From contig NC_053137.1 in NCBI RefSeq assembly GCF_016808335.1, forward strand, positions 6,213,904-6,277,903: a stretch of DNA of 64,000 bases. The letters run 5' to 3'. Below the pieces are notes generated by a model. The model was not told where the DNA came from. It made no database searches and saw only the letters and a program-made list of their open reading frames with translations. The stretch is from Panicum virgatum. Taxonomy: Eukaryota > Streptophyta > Magnoliopsida > Poales > Poaceae. Made by a program: the position numbers and the translations under genes. This document shows, one piece after another, positions 21,296 through 31,961 of this stretch (the first letter of the stretch is position 1; every line of letters begins with the position of its first letter).

Positions 21296-22368
21296 CCATT
21301 ATCCGAACATGCTTTTGATTTAAGGCTGTAACTTATCGTCCAAATAAGCAGTAGAAGTAGAAATGAGATGGAGAAAAGGGGATCTTAAACAAAAAGGGCC
21401 CAATATTCAAACCTAGGAAAAAGAGTGTTTGAATATCTGGTTTTTGGGGTCTAAATCTGAGAGCAATGCAAATCTATAAAAAAAAGGAGTTGACAAAATG
21501 GAGTGAGAATAAGGTAACTATGTTTTAAATCTCTTTTTGGAAATGAAGCAACCAATGGTTTCAAGTGATGTAGGAGTGTACTTACTTGCTCTGATCATAA
21601 ATATAACTTCATCTATGTTTGTCCTATGTTATTTTTCTTTACCTTTGACTACATATATGTGTATTTAATGAAAATTGTTATATTTTATGAAAAGTATCAT
21701 AGCTTTCACAATGAATCTAATAATATCAATTAATAAAATTTTAGATATTGATCAACAAAGTTAGAAAAGATTGATTTAGGACAAAACTAAGTGTATTTAT
21801 ATCTATGATTGGAAGATAAGTAGTTAATACGTTCTCTTCTGTTTACAAATTTAATTTAGAAATGCTTTGTCTCTGCTGCCTCTATATACCCCTAGTAGGA
21901 CCCTTCACATCTTGTATCCCTATTACTACAATACGGGTGAAATAGTTATGGTGAATTCAAAAAAATTACCGTCATAGGCCGTCAAAAACTGCCAATCAAG
22001 AGGAACGCCGCCAAGGCGAGGGCGAGGCCGTTGGCCCCATGCTAGGAGAACTTTGCTGGTGTACAAAAATACACAATTTTTAGCCGTGATAATAACTCAT
22101 TTATCACTACCGAGCCCGTTTATATATTGTTTTGGATTTGCCCCTTGATGCCGCCGCACCCTTTGTACCTCACCACACTGCGCCGCCGCTCCATGGATAC
22201 GCAAGTTATTAATACAATGGCCGTGCCGCCTGCGGCACTACTAGGAAGAAAGAATAGGTCAAGTAAGGAAGAACCGGTCACTGAACACTCTATGGCCTGC
22301 ACGGGATCCGAGACCGGCCAAAACAGGTAGGTGGCAGATGTTTTCAGTTAACCAGAGAGATAACACTA
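21296..22368. repeat. 1.07-kb direct repeat, copy 2
   Basis: This second copy ends about 225 bp upstream of the response-regulator start codon, so it supplies most of the upstream flank of that gene. Overlapping open frames at 22120-22330 lie in the repeat, and copy 1 does not preserve them well, which argues against coding. Confidence 0.9.
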
Positions 22369-22496
22369 GAGATAGATTGGTTGCAGTCACTGAGAGAGAC
22401 TGTGTGTGTTGCAGACCTGCAGCCCCTGAAGCCTAGCCGTCGTCTCCAGCCAAATTAAACGCCAAGCGCCGCCCGTGCATTGCAGGATTCCTGGCC

Positions 22497-22504
22497 TATA
22501 AATA
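22497..22504 (+). promoter_or_regulatory. TATA box of the response-regulator-like gene
   Basis: TATAAATA lies 89 bp before the ATG at 22593, outside the upstream direct repeat. Confidence 0.65.
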
Positions 22505-22592
22505 CAGCCTCGCTCTCAGTACGTCCCCTTCATCTCATCAGTCACCCATCACTCGTCGTCTTGGTCAGAGACATCCGTGGGCCGCCATCGCC

Positions 22593-23993
22593 ATGGACGG
22601 CGACATGGCCGCCATGTTCCCCAACGGGATCCGGGCCTTGATCGTCGACGACGACACCAAGTTCCTGAAATCGGCTACCGCGACGCTCGCCGGTCTGAAC
22701 TTCGAAGGTACTACGTGCACTCTGCCGCGAGCTCGACATGGCAGTGTTTCTTTTTCTGTACGAATCATCTGTGCAAACATGTGTTGTTTAACTTTTTGCA
22801 AGTATATATGTTTGGAAAGTTTTGAGTTGTGGCATGTAGTAGTTAAGTTTTTGTTTCTGGAAAGTTAGATCTTGTTTGGACTTTGGACTAATTTTGTCAA
22901 TATCTTGCGGTTGTTTTCTAACGAAAAACTATTTTGCCCTAACTTGTGGGTACTCTCGGACAGCATCGTGGCATGCGTCTCACTGACTTGTGTGGGTGCT
23001 CTTCGTCTCGCGCTCGCAGTGGTGACCTGCAGCACCGTCGCGTATGCCCTCAAGTCCCTCACCACCGGCAAGCTCAAAGGCTTCGACGTCGTCCTCGCCC
23101 ACGCCGCCAAGGCCGCCGCCTGCGGCTTCGACTTCCGCGCCATCGTCGAGGCCGACCTGCTTCTCCCCGTCATCTACTGTGCGTAACAACAAGCATACAG
23201 CTACATATTCATGAGATCTCGATCGATCGAGCAGGATATATACACGTATATATATTGATTGTTGTCGTTGAAACCTTGAAAAAAAAATTTGTTGTCGTTG
23301 ATGCTTCGGCGGCGGCAGTCCTCCCGCCGGACCACCAGGCCGCCGGCGACGAGGCCGAGGAGCTGCTGCGCACGCTGGAGGAGGGGGCCTACGTCATCCA
23401 GAAGCCGCTGGACGCCGACGAGGTGCGCGCCCGGCTGTGGGCCGTCATCGCGTGGCGCAAGTGCCATCTGGAGACCAAGGCAAGCGGCGGCGGCAAGCGC
23501 GGCGGCGCCGCCGGCTTCGAGGCGGCCGGCGGCCTGGGCGTCGAGGGGGAGGACGAGGGCCGCGTCCACTACAAGGTCGTGAGGGCAAGAGCGGCCCGGA
23601 AGAGGAAGGGCGGCGCTGGCAGCAGCGTACCCGCCGGCGGCACCGCCGTCGCCGTAGCAGGTTAGATCCATCTCTACTCCTGATCACAAGATTGTTATAG
23701 CTTGTGATGATGCAGTAGTTACAATGTTTTTGTTACTTTTAACTGATTTGTTCTTCCATTTGTCCATCGAGCAGGAGGCCACCCAGACAAGGGAAAGGAG
23801 AAGCTGGACAACGTGGCTAATAACCAGCAAAAGGTGCCAATTCAATTTCATCATCCTGATTCTCTACCGTTTGCCTTTTTTCTACAGTAGTGGGGTAGTG
23901 GCACACTTTGGAATGAGTATGGTGTTGTGACAGTTACTGCAAAATTTGTTTCTGGAATGTAGCAGCAGTAACTTGTTCTTATTACTGCTACCG

Positions 23994-24050
<57 letters not shown>

Positions 24051-26410
24051 TGGTAATCTCTGGTCGGGCTGGGTCGAGTCGGGTCGAATCGGGCTATTTT
24101 CAGGTGGGTAGAATCAGGTTTCTCATCAGGGTCAAGAGCCCCGGGGTCAAGTCTACTTATTAGTTCATCTAGGAAACTTGTGTCGACCTATGAAAACCCA
24201 TTTTGGCCATCTATGGAGATGCTATAATAATGCACAATATCTAGAGTTACCGTTTCTTTTTAATATAGTCAGGGTCTCTTTTGCCTTGCTCCTTCTTTTT
24301 ATAAAAAGGAGTTATAACGGTGCATCTATTGATTTTTCCTTGTATAATAAGCTATAATATAATATTATAATTTATATGAATCTTTTTGGCACACTCTTAT
24401 GTAGACTATGATGCAAGGCTATCTCCAATTTGTCTTATTGCAGTTAATGTAGTGTGCCATTGGTCTCTCTAGTACTCCCTCTATCTCTATAAATAATTGC
24501 CATCATTGGTATGTGTGCCACAAGTTTGACTTGTGCAATATTTGTATCTCCAAATAAATTTACTAAAATACTAGATTCAAAGATCTTTCCAATAATACTA
24601 ATAATTTATCATAAATATTAATATTTTTTAATATATTTTTGTAAAAGTTGTTTCTCGGGAAATGAAAATGACAGATATTTAGAGACAGGGGAGTAACTAA
24701 TCTTTTGTGTCATCTTTGGAGGATGTTGTACTGTCCTGACTGGCTGGAATTGACCGGTCAAAGTTGTGGTTAGGATATACTTGAAAAGTTTTTTTTTATC
24801 AAGATAGTTCATGCTTGATCTTAAACTTTCATGCATGGAGTAACCATAAAAGGCAGATGTAGTTACTTGTTATTGTACTATACATTATCTCGTTTTCAGA
24901 AGTTCTTCAGTAATCTATTGTCAGAAAATTCTTTTAAAAAAACATTCACTCAATTACACTTCTTATGCAGCCTGCACAGCACAAACGTGGCCGAGGCAAG
25001 AAAGCCCAGAAGAACAGCGGTGAAGCGTTCAAGCAGCTCCCGCAGCCTGACAATGGAATGGTGAATGGGCGGCAGCCCCGGCAGTGGCACCCGCGGCCGT
25101 CGTCTCTGTTCGTCGAGTCCGTCCTCCGGACCCTCAACATGGCACCCTACAACCCCCACTTCTTGTCGGACTTCGCAGGCCCGAGCAGCGCCGCCGCGGC
25201 CGCCCCGGCACCGCCGCCGCCTCCGGTGTACTCGGCACCAACAACGCCTGCCCCACCAGCACCGCCGCTTCCGGTGTACGCGTCTGCATCACCAGCATTT
25301 CCACCGGCGGCGCGCCAGCAGCACCAGCAGGGCCCGCCGCCGCCGCCTGTGATGCAGCAAGATATGGTTGCACCAGCGGCGGCAGGCGACGGTCCTTTCA
25401 CCGGTGGCATGGCTGCTGGACCTTCAGCTGCAGCCGCTACAGAGGCAGGAGCGCCGTCCCAGCAGCACGACGGCGATGAGTCAGACACGATGGCGATGCT
25501 GGCTGAACTGCTCAGCAACGACCTCGACGATCACTACAGCGGCGGATCGTCATTGTCACTCGCCGCGCCTGATGCTCAGATTCTCGCCATGGTTTCGGAT
25601 CTGAATGGGCTAATCGCAGGAGGTGAATTTGGCAGCACAATTGCCGCATCATCAATGGCGCCTCAGGATCTTGGCGCGGCGCCGAATGGTAGCAGCAGCA
25701 GCGCTGCATCGTTCATGGCGCCTGATCAGGATCTCGGCGACGCTTCTGCTGATCAGTGCGAGGACAACACCTGGTTCCCTCTTGATGCTCTTCTTGGCGA
25801 CTTGCACGGTCCCATGTTCGAGTTCGACGGCGCCCAGCTCGGTGGCTCAACTGGTGGCGCCGCCGCCGCCACCGCCGCCCGTGATGCTGCAGGGAGCTCG
25901 CGTAACGGCGGGGGTGAAGAAGGTGGTCTCGTGGAGGCAATGTTTGCTTCTGATCAGAATGAGGACGACAGCTCGTTCCCCATGGATGCTCCTCTTGGTG
26001 ACCTGCACGGTCCCATTTTCGAGTTCGACGACATGGACCTCGATGCCCACCAGCTGGGTGGCTCAACTGGTGGCGCCGCCGCCGATGCTGCTGCAGGGAC
26101 CTCGTTTAACGGCGGGGACGAAGAAGGTGGCCGCGCCGAGGCGATGCTTGCTTCTGATCAGCATGAGGACGACATCCTTGATGCTCTTCTTGGGGACCTG
26201 CACGGCCCCATTTTCGAGTTCGACGACGTCCACCTAGACGCCCAGCTTGGTGGCTCAAGCTCAACTGGCGGCGGCGGCGAGGAAGATGTCATTGACCTGA
26301 ATGGCATCGACATTCCGTTTGATGTCTGGACATTCGAGATGGAAGATTTCATGCCCCCGCAGCACAAGAACAGGAACAAGAACAAGAACAAGAACAGTGC
26401 CCGCGAGTAG
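22593..26410 (+). CDS. Response-regulator-like protein with a pseudo-receiver domain
   Basis: Five exons join in frame to 704 residues: 22593-22707, 23020-23178, 23319-23660, 23775-23833 and 24971-26410, all GT-AG. Residues 13 to about 130 form a CheY-like receiver: ALIVDDDTKFL gives the acidic pocket (Asp19-21), FDVVLAHAAK replaces the usual L-S-D phospho-acceptor with His66, and VIQKPL keeps the conserved Lys. Phosphorelay through Asp is therefore unlikely. Basic stretches (RARAARKRKGG, HKRGRGKKAQKN) could direct it to the nucleus. I see no GARP/Myb domain. Exon 5 is rich in Ala, Pro and Gln, then has three repeats around DLHGP(I/M)FEFD near residues 497, 564 and 629, resembling activation domains. 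The tail is Asn/Lys-rich. Related grass response regulators exist, but I do not assign a named gene. Confidence 0.82.
23997..24047. repeat. (TA)n microsatellite in intron 4
   Basis: About 25 uninterrupted TA units lie in intron 4 of the response-regulator-like gene. Length variation between individuals is expected. Confidence 0.95.
24475..24693. mobile_element. Stowaway-like MITE in intron 4
   Basis: The ends CTCCCTCTATCTCTATAAAT and the complement of ATTTAGAGACAGGGGAG are inverted repeats. TA dinucleotides flank it at 24473-24474 and 24694-24695. At 219 bp with an AT-rich interior it fits a Stowaway element. Confidence 0.8.
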
Positions 26411-26974
26411 TTCTTGAAGGGAGGCGATCGATGCGGTGTGCTTCGTAGAAGTAGCCAAGAAGGTAATAAGTGAGAGAGGAAGACTGAGTTCCTTCTCTGG
26501 AATAAAGACCAGCTTTCGACAGTACGATGACGATGCAGTTACCCTGCTTCTGAACTGTTCGTGTGTTTGCTGGAAGGTGTTGTTAAGTTCTCTAGACCTG
26601 TTTTAATCGTTTCGTTTATGTCACCAGCCATATAAACTGGTTCAATTTTCTTGAGTTTTGATTCGATGTTTTTGAAGCCACCTGTTTGAGTTTTCTGCTT
26701 TTGAGTCGATGGTGTTTCTGAAACCATTATATATGGCTGCCATCATTCAAGGGCAAATAAAAGTTGGCTTCGATTCCGCAAGATGTTGGATGCAACGTGT
26801 GAGTGCATAGTCCCATTGGATAGGAAATTTTGACTCGGAAGTTGAACAGAAAGAACCCATTATTAACTTTAAACTATGTAAATAAAAAAACAACATTGTT
26901 AAGGGCTTAATTTGAAACATATTGTCAATCTCTTTTTTTTTTGCGAGTAACATATTGTCAATCTCAAGATGCAA
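26411..26974. other. 3' flank of the response-regulator-like gene
   Basis: Likely 3' untranslated sequence followed by AT-rich intergenic DNA. No further gene is seen. Confidence 0.5.
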
Positions 26975-27715
26975 CTTAGGGCCCGTTTGTATGAGCCGAA
27001 GTTTTTAGAGCTTTTCTGAAAAGCTATTGCTGCGTTTTTGCTTCTGAAAAACCAATAATAGCTTCTAGATGACACTTTAACTTCTTTGACTTAAAAAGCT
27101 AAAAAAAAACTTAGAAAACTAAACTTTTTAGCATTCCATATAAACTAATAATAGCTTTTATATGACTTAGGATCTGTTTATTTGAACTGCAGCTTCTGAA
27201 ACTTTTCTGAAAACCTGTTGCCAGTTTTTTCTTTTGAAAACTAATAATAGCTTTTAGACGATGCTTTTAACTTCTTGGACTTAAAGCTACAAAGGAATGT
27301 AAAAACTAAGCTTTTCAACTTTCCATATAAACTTAATTGTTTTGAGCTTTTGAATTTCCAGAAACTGTAAATTTGCTATTTGTTTAGGCTTCTGCCTTTC
27401 CATACTGAAATGAAAAGATGCCAAGAAGATCAAACGAATAGATTTTTAGACCCTGTTTATTTTTCTTCGGGACAGCTTTTCAACATGAAGCTCAAACAAA
27501 CCGCAAATTTCTCGTGCAACATTCGGAAAGCTAAAAGCTCAGAAAAGTTGAGTTTATATGTAAAGCTGAAAAACTCAGTTTTTAGAGTTTTTAGTTGTTT
27601 GAGTCATGAAAATTAAAAGCATCATGTAAAAGTTTTTTAGTTTTTAAGAAGCAAAAAGCTAGTAGCAACTTTTCAGAAAAGCTACAAAATGCAGCTTAAA
27701 GAAACATGCCCTTAA
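26975..27715. mobile_element. Cluster of MITE-like repeats
   Basis: The left end AGGGCCCGTTTGT and right end ACATGCCCTT are loosely inverted. Inside, a block around TTTTCTGAAAAGCT...CTAATAATAGCTT...AACTTCTT.GACTTAAA occurs twice in direct order (about 26990-27110 and 27180-27300), and inverted relatives follow at 27460-27700. This looks like several related MITEs stacked together. Boundaries are approximate. Confidence 0.45.
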
Positions 27716-28122
27716 GTCTGTTACAAGTGCATGCATATACGGGATGAAAACGTTAGAATCAGTATTACAAAACAAAAAATGAAAGCGGTCGGATCATAAT
27801 TTTCCCATATTTATGAAATTAATAAAATCAAATACGGTGAAAAACGACAATAAAATTAAATGTAAACGCCAATTTTTATATTTTCTCAAAAAATGGGAAC
27901 GGTCGGAAACGGTATCATAATACGAAAAAATGGTGTCGGCCAGTACGGGAACTTCTCGTACCACTTTCATCCTTGGATATGTTATTCGCTGTATTTTGAA
28001 AAAATCATATTACTTTTTATGAAATATCCAGAACAAAGAGGGACGAAAACAACAGTGTTCTTATCAAAAAGAAAAACACTGTCCACTTGTGTTAACAAAA
28101 AAAAGAACTACCCACTAGTGAG
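27716..28122. other. Upstream region of the PPR gene
   Basis: AT-rich DNA. The PPR frame stays open through here back to 27893, but the translation is low in information and precedes the promoter motifs, so I do not count it as coding. Confidence 0.5.
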
Positions 28123-28205
28123 TGGGCCTAACGTGGGCCCAGCCCATGTGTTTGAGCGCGATCCCGTCCGTGGCGGAATGAGAGATTTTCGACAAGGTTT
28201 GGGCC
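28123..28205. promoter_or_regulatory. TGGGCC motifs upstream of the PPR gene
   Basis: TGGGCC occurs at 28123-28128, 28134-28139 and about 28199-28204, with GCCCA on the other strand nearby. Such site II-type elements bind TCP factors and are common before plant genes for organelle proteins (established knowledge); use here is inferred. Confidence 0.5.
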
Positions 28206-28300
28206 CTAACGAAGCCCAGCCCATTAAGAGTTGTTATCTTCAACACTGTTCGCTTCCGCGGCGGATCAGCGGCGCTCCTCGCACCTCCCGCCGGCGAGCC

Positions 28301-30478
28301 ATGGCCTCCCCGTCCCCTCCCGCCGCCCGCCGCCGCAGACACACCATCTACCACGGCCATCGTCGCGCCTCGCCGCACCGCCCCACCGTCCGCGGCGGCC
28401 TCTTCACCGACCTCCGCTCCCCGTCCCCGAGGCCCCGCGCCCCCGGCTCCCCCTCCACCACCGCCACCGCCTTCCGCCTCCCCGACTGGGACCCGGACTC
28501 GCCCTCTTCGTCTTCATCCGCTCCCTCCCCGCCGTCGCCTTCCGCCTCCGCCTCCGCGCGCCGCCTCTCCCCGCTCGCGCGCTTCCTCCTCGACGCGCTC
28601 CGGCGCCACCTGCGCTGGGGCCCGCCCGTCGTCGCCGACCTCACCAAGCTCCGCCGCGTGCCGCCATCGCTCGTCACCGAGGTCCTCACCGCGCGCCCGC
28701 CCCCGCCGCCGCCGCTGGCCCTCCCGTTCTTCCTCTGGGCCGGCCGCCAGAAGGGCTTCCGCCACTGCTTCCCGGCATTCCACGCCCTCGCCTCGCTGCT
28801 CTCCGCGGCGGGCCTCCCCGGGGCAGCCGACCAGCTCCCGGACCTCATGTGCGCCCACGGCAGACCCGTCTCCCACCCGCAGCTCACGCTCCTCGTGCGG
28901 CTCCACACCGCTGCGCGCCGCCCGCTCCGCGCTCTCCACGCCCTCCGCCGCTTCCGCCACGAGTTCGACGTCAAGCCCGAGGTCCACGCGTGCAACCGCG
29001 TCCTTGGTGCGTTGGCTGCCGCGGGGCATGTCGAGGACGCGCTCAAGCTGTTCGATGAAATGTCTGAGACAGAAACGAAGCCTATGCCAGTGACGTTCGC
29101 GATCATGGTGCGCGCGCTGGCGCGTGCTGGGATGACGGAGAGGCTTCTGTGGATGATTGGGAGGATGCGGAGCGAGGTGTGCCGACCTGACATCTTTGTG
29201 TACACCGCACTGGTGAAGGCAATGGTGCGGAGGGGGTATATGGATGGTTGCATCAAGGTGTGGAAGGAAATGGAGAAGGATGGGGTGGAGCCAGATGCGA
29301 TGGCATACGCAACGATGGTTGGGGGGCTGTGCAAGGCTGGGATGGTGGAGGAGGCAGCGGAATTGTTCAAGGAGATGAGGAGCAAGTGTTTACTTGTGGA
29401 CAGGATGGTGTACGGGTCGCTTATTGATGGGTATGTTTCCACTGGGAGGGTTGGGGATGGGTGTAGGGTGTTGAAGGAGATGATTGATGCTGGCTATCGG
29501 GCTGATCTGGAGATCTATAACTCGCTTATTAGTGGTCTGTGTGGCATAGGTAGGGAGGATAAGGCTCATAAGATGTTTCAGATTGTTCTTCAGGAGGAGC
29601 TCATGCCAAGTTCTGATACGGTTTCACCATTGCTAGCTTGTTACGCTGAAAAGGGTGAACTGGTTATGTTTTTTGCATTGGTCAACAAACTGGCAGAGCT
29701 GGAGTTGCCTGTTGTTGAATTTTTAGTGGATTTTATGAAGCTCTTTGCACGCAAGGATGGTAGGGAATTAAAGGCTGTGGAAGTGTTTGATGCCTTGAGA
29801 CAAAAACAGTATTGCAGTGCGGGCATTTATAACATTGTTATCGAAAATCTGCTGAAGATCAAGGAAAGGAAGAAAGCACTTCTGTTGTTTGAAGAAATGC
29901 AAAGTTCTGCTCACTTCAAGCCAGATTCATTTACATATAGTCATATGATCCCATGTTTTGTGGATGAAGGAAATGTCGAAGAGGCCTGCTCATGCTACAA
30001 CTACATGATGAAGGATAATTGGACACCAAGTATGCCAGCCTATTGTGCTCTTGTGAAAGGGCTTTGCAAGATTGGGGAAATCAATGCAGCTATTTCTCTT
30101 GTTAAAGATTGTCTTGGAAATGTAGAAAATGGGCCAACTGAATTCAAATACACCTTGACTATTCTGGAAGCTTGCAGGTCAAAAAGCCCAGAGAAAGTCA
30201 TCAATGTTGTGGAAGAGATTATTGAAGTAGGCTGTTCAATGGAAGAAATTATCTATTCTGCTATTATATATGGCTTCTGCAAGTATGCAAGTTCAACTGA
30301 GGCGAGGCACGTATTCACTATTATGAGAGATAGAAATATCCTGTCAGAAGCTAATTTTATCGTCTATGAGGACATGCTGAACGAGCACTTGAAGAAGGTC
30401 ACTGCAGACTTGGTGATATCTGGATTGAAGCTTTTCAACCTTGAATCAAAACTGAAATGGAGAAGCACGATGAATTGA
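28301..30478 (+). CDS. P-type pentatricopeptide repeat protein
   Basis: A single exon encodes 725 residues. The start at 28301 (MASPSPPAARRRRH) gives an Arg/Ser/Pro-rich N-terminus suited to organelle import; the frame is open 136 codons further upstream, but that part holds promoter-like motifs. From about residue 225 to 690 there are 35-residue PPR units, for example HACNRVLGALAAAGHVEDALKLFDEM, YTALVKAMVRRGYMDGCIKVWKEM and YNSLISGLCGIGREDKA. No E, DYW or SMR domain follows, so it is P-class, which binds specific organelle RNAs for processing, stability or translation. The C-terminal ADLVISGLKLFNLESKLKW recalls the Arabidopsis At4g20740 type; I recognise this from memory only and am not certain. 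GC content falls sharply along the gene, a normal grass gradient. Confidence 0.88.
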   Translation: MASPSPPAARRRRHTIYHGHRRASPHRPTVRGGLFTDLRSPSPRPRAPGSPSTTATAFRLPDWDPDSPSSSSSAPSPPSPSASASARRLSPLARFLLDALRRHLRWGPPVVADLTKLRRVPPSLVTEVLTARPPPPPPLALPFFLWAGRQKGFRHCFPAFHALASLLSAAGLPGAADQLPDLMCAHGRPVSHPQLTLLVRLHTAARRPLRALHALRRFRHEFDVKPEVHACNRVLGALAAAGHVEDALKLFDEMSETETKPMPVTFAIMVRALARAGMTERLLWMIGRMRSEVCRPDIFVYTALVKAMVRRGYMDGCIKVWKEMEKDGVEPDAMAYATMVGGLCKAGMVEEAAELFKEMRSKCLLVDRMVYGSLIDGYVSTGRVGDGCRVLKEMIDAGYRADLEIYNSLISGLCGIGREDKAHKMFQIVLQEELMPSSDTVSPLLACYAEKGELVMFFALVNKLAELELPVVEFLVDFMKLFARKDGRELKAVEVFDALRQKQYCSAGIYNIVIENLLKIKERKKALLLFEEMQSSAHFKPDSFTYSHMIPCFVDEGNVEEACSCYNYMMKDNWTPSMPAYCALVKGLCKIGEINAAISLVKDCLGNVENGPTEFKYTLTILEACRSKSPEKVINVVEEIIEVGCSMEEIIYSAIIYGFCKYASSTEARHVFTIMRDRNILSEANFIVYEDMLNEHLKKVTADLVISGLKLFNLESKLKWRSTMN

Positions 30479-31318
30479 AGAAATATTTATGCAGTTACTC
30501 GGTACAATCTACTTCTCTTCATTCTGATTTCAAATTTTAAACAGTACATGCACATCTATGTTATTAAATTAAAAGTATTCTCAAGTGTTTAGATGCTTTC
30601 CCGTAGAAAAATACATGAATCCCAATGCAAATTTTGGTCCATTGCCGATTCCCCATTATCTGTGCTGCTTATTATCCCTTTCGGGGAGCTATTTGTATCT
30701 CACTCTTTACAATTTTTTCTCAAGTTGATATTCTTTTTTTTTTTGGCTCAAGCACTTGTGTTAGATATATACTCATATAAGTTTCTTGTGCTGACATTTT
30801 GCATAATGCCACATGTTTGTCTATGTTGTATGCACTACCTTGGCTTGAGTTACTTCAGCTACTCAGTGGTTTCCTGAACATTCAGTGATCACAGAACTAT
30901 GTTGAAAACATGCATTTCATCAGTATTTCAAATACCATCATTTGCAGGTCCCCTCAGCCATGATAGCTTGCTTGATTACTAATGTTGTGTGGGGCATGTT
31001 CTTAGTGCAAAGTTTACATTTCCTTTATATCCCTTAGGAAACTTTGGGACATTCTTGTAGCGAACAAAGAATTTAACAATATCAGTATTTATGCTTTCCA
31101 TGAGTATTTCATACATTTGAAACGTTGAAGCCACTATAGGGGTAGTAAAGTTGCATACTTGGTGGGAAAGTTTATATTGATGTATTCGCAGAAAAGTGTG
31201 TATTGATATTTTTCATTCGTATGAAGGTGTTACTGATATGTGCTGAGCATATTATTAACATTACCAAATGGGTGAGGTCACATATATAATGGTGGGTTAA
31301 TGTGTGGTGATACTGGCA
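30479..31318. other. 3' flank of the PPR gene
   Basis: AT-rich DNA, probably 3' untranslated then intergenic. An open frame at 30593-30877 is hydrophobic but unsupported. Confidence 0.5.
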
Positions 31319-31335
31319 AACTTGATAGATCAGTA

Positions 31336-31944
31336 CAACAACAACAACAACAACAACATAGCCTTTTGTCCCAAGCAAGTTGGGGTAGGCTAGAGATGAA
31401 ACCCAAAAGAAACGAGACACAAGGATAAGAGAAGCATAAAAGAAAAAAAAAGAAAAACATAAGACAGAATGTTGAGATAGGGGTAAACAGAAGAACAAGC
31501 AAAAGTCACTGTTCCGGCACATTGATTGATAGTCTCCAAGCACTCCTATCCATAGCTAAATCCTTGGAGATATTCCACTCCTTGAGGTCTCTCTTAACCG
31601 ACTCGTCCCAAGTCAGTTTAGGTCGACCTCTATCTCTCTTTACACTATCAACCCGCTTTAGAACCCCACTACGCATCCGGCGCCTCAGGAGGCCTCCGTT
31701 GAACATGTCCAAACCATCTCAACCGATGTTGGATCAAATTCTCCTCAATTGGTGCCACCCCGACCCTATCCCGAATATCTTCGTTCCTAACTCTATCCCT
31801 TCTTGTGTGCCTAACGAACCAACGCAACATACGCATCTCTGCTACACTCAATTGTTAGACATGTTGCCTTTTTTTAGGTCAACATTCAGCGCCGTATAAC
31901 ATCGCCGGACGAATCGCTGTCCTATAGAACTTACCTTTTAGGCC
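31336..31944 (-). mobile_element. 5'-truncated LINE with (GTT)n tail
   Basis: A perfect 17-bp duplication, AACTTGATAGATCAGTA, flanks the 609-bp insert at 31319-31335 and 31945-31961. On the minus strand the insert encodes fragments of a LINE reverse transcriptase C-terminus: [20 protein letters not shown], then [20 protein letters not shown] and VQRRPPEAP, and in another frame KRDRGRPKLTWDESVKRDLK. Its 3' end is TTGGGACAAAAGGCTATG followed by GTT repeats, the tail style of plant RTE-like LINEs. Truncation at the 5' end and a long target-site duplication are the marks of target-primed reverse transcription. Confidence 0.92.
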
Positions 31945-31961
31945 AACTTGATAGATCAGTA

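Noticed and set aside
22120..22330. Overlapping small frames just upstream of the response-regulator gene
   Set aside because: They lie in a direct repeat and the frames are not preserved in the other copy.
27893..28300. Annotating the PPR protein from the first in-frame ATG
   Set aside because: The added residues have no targeting character or homology and overlap promoter-like TGGGCC motifs.
31506..31899. Plus-strand frame over the LINE insert
   Set aside because: The minus strand carries the recognisable LINE protein fragments, so the plus frame is a shadow.
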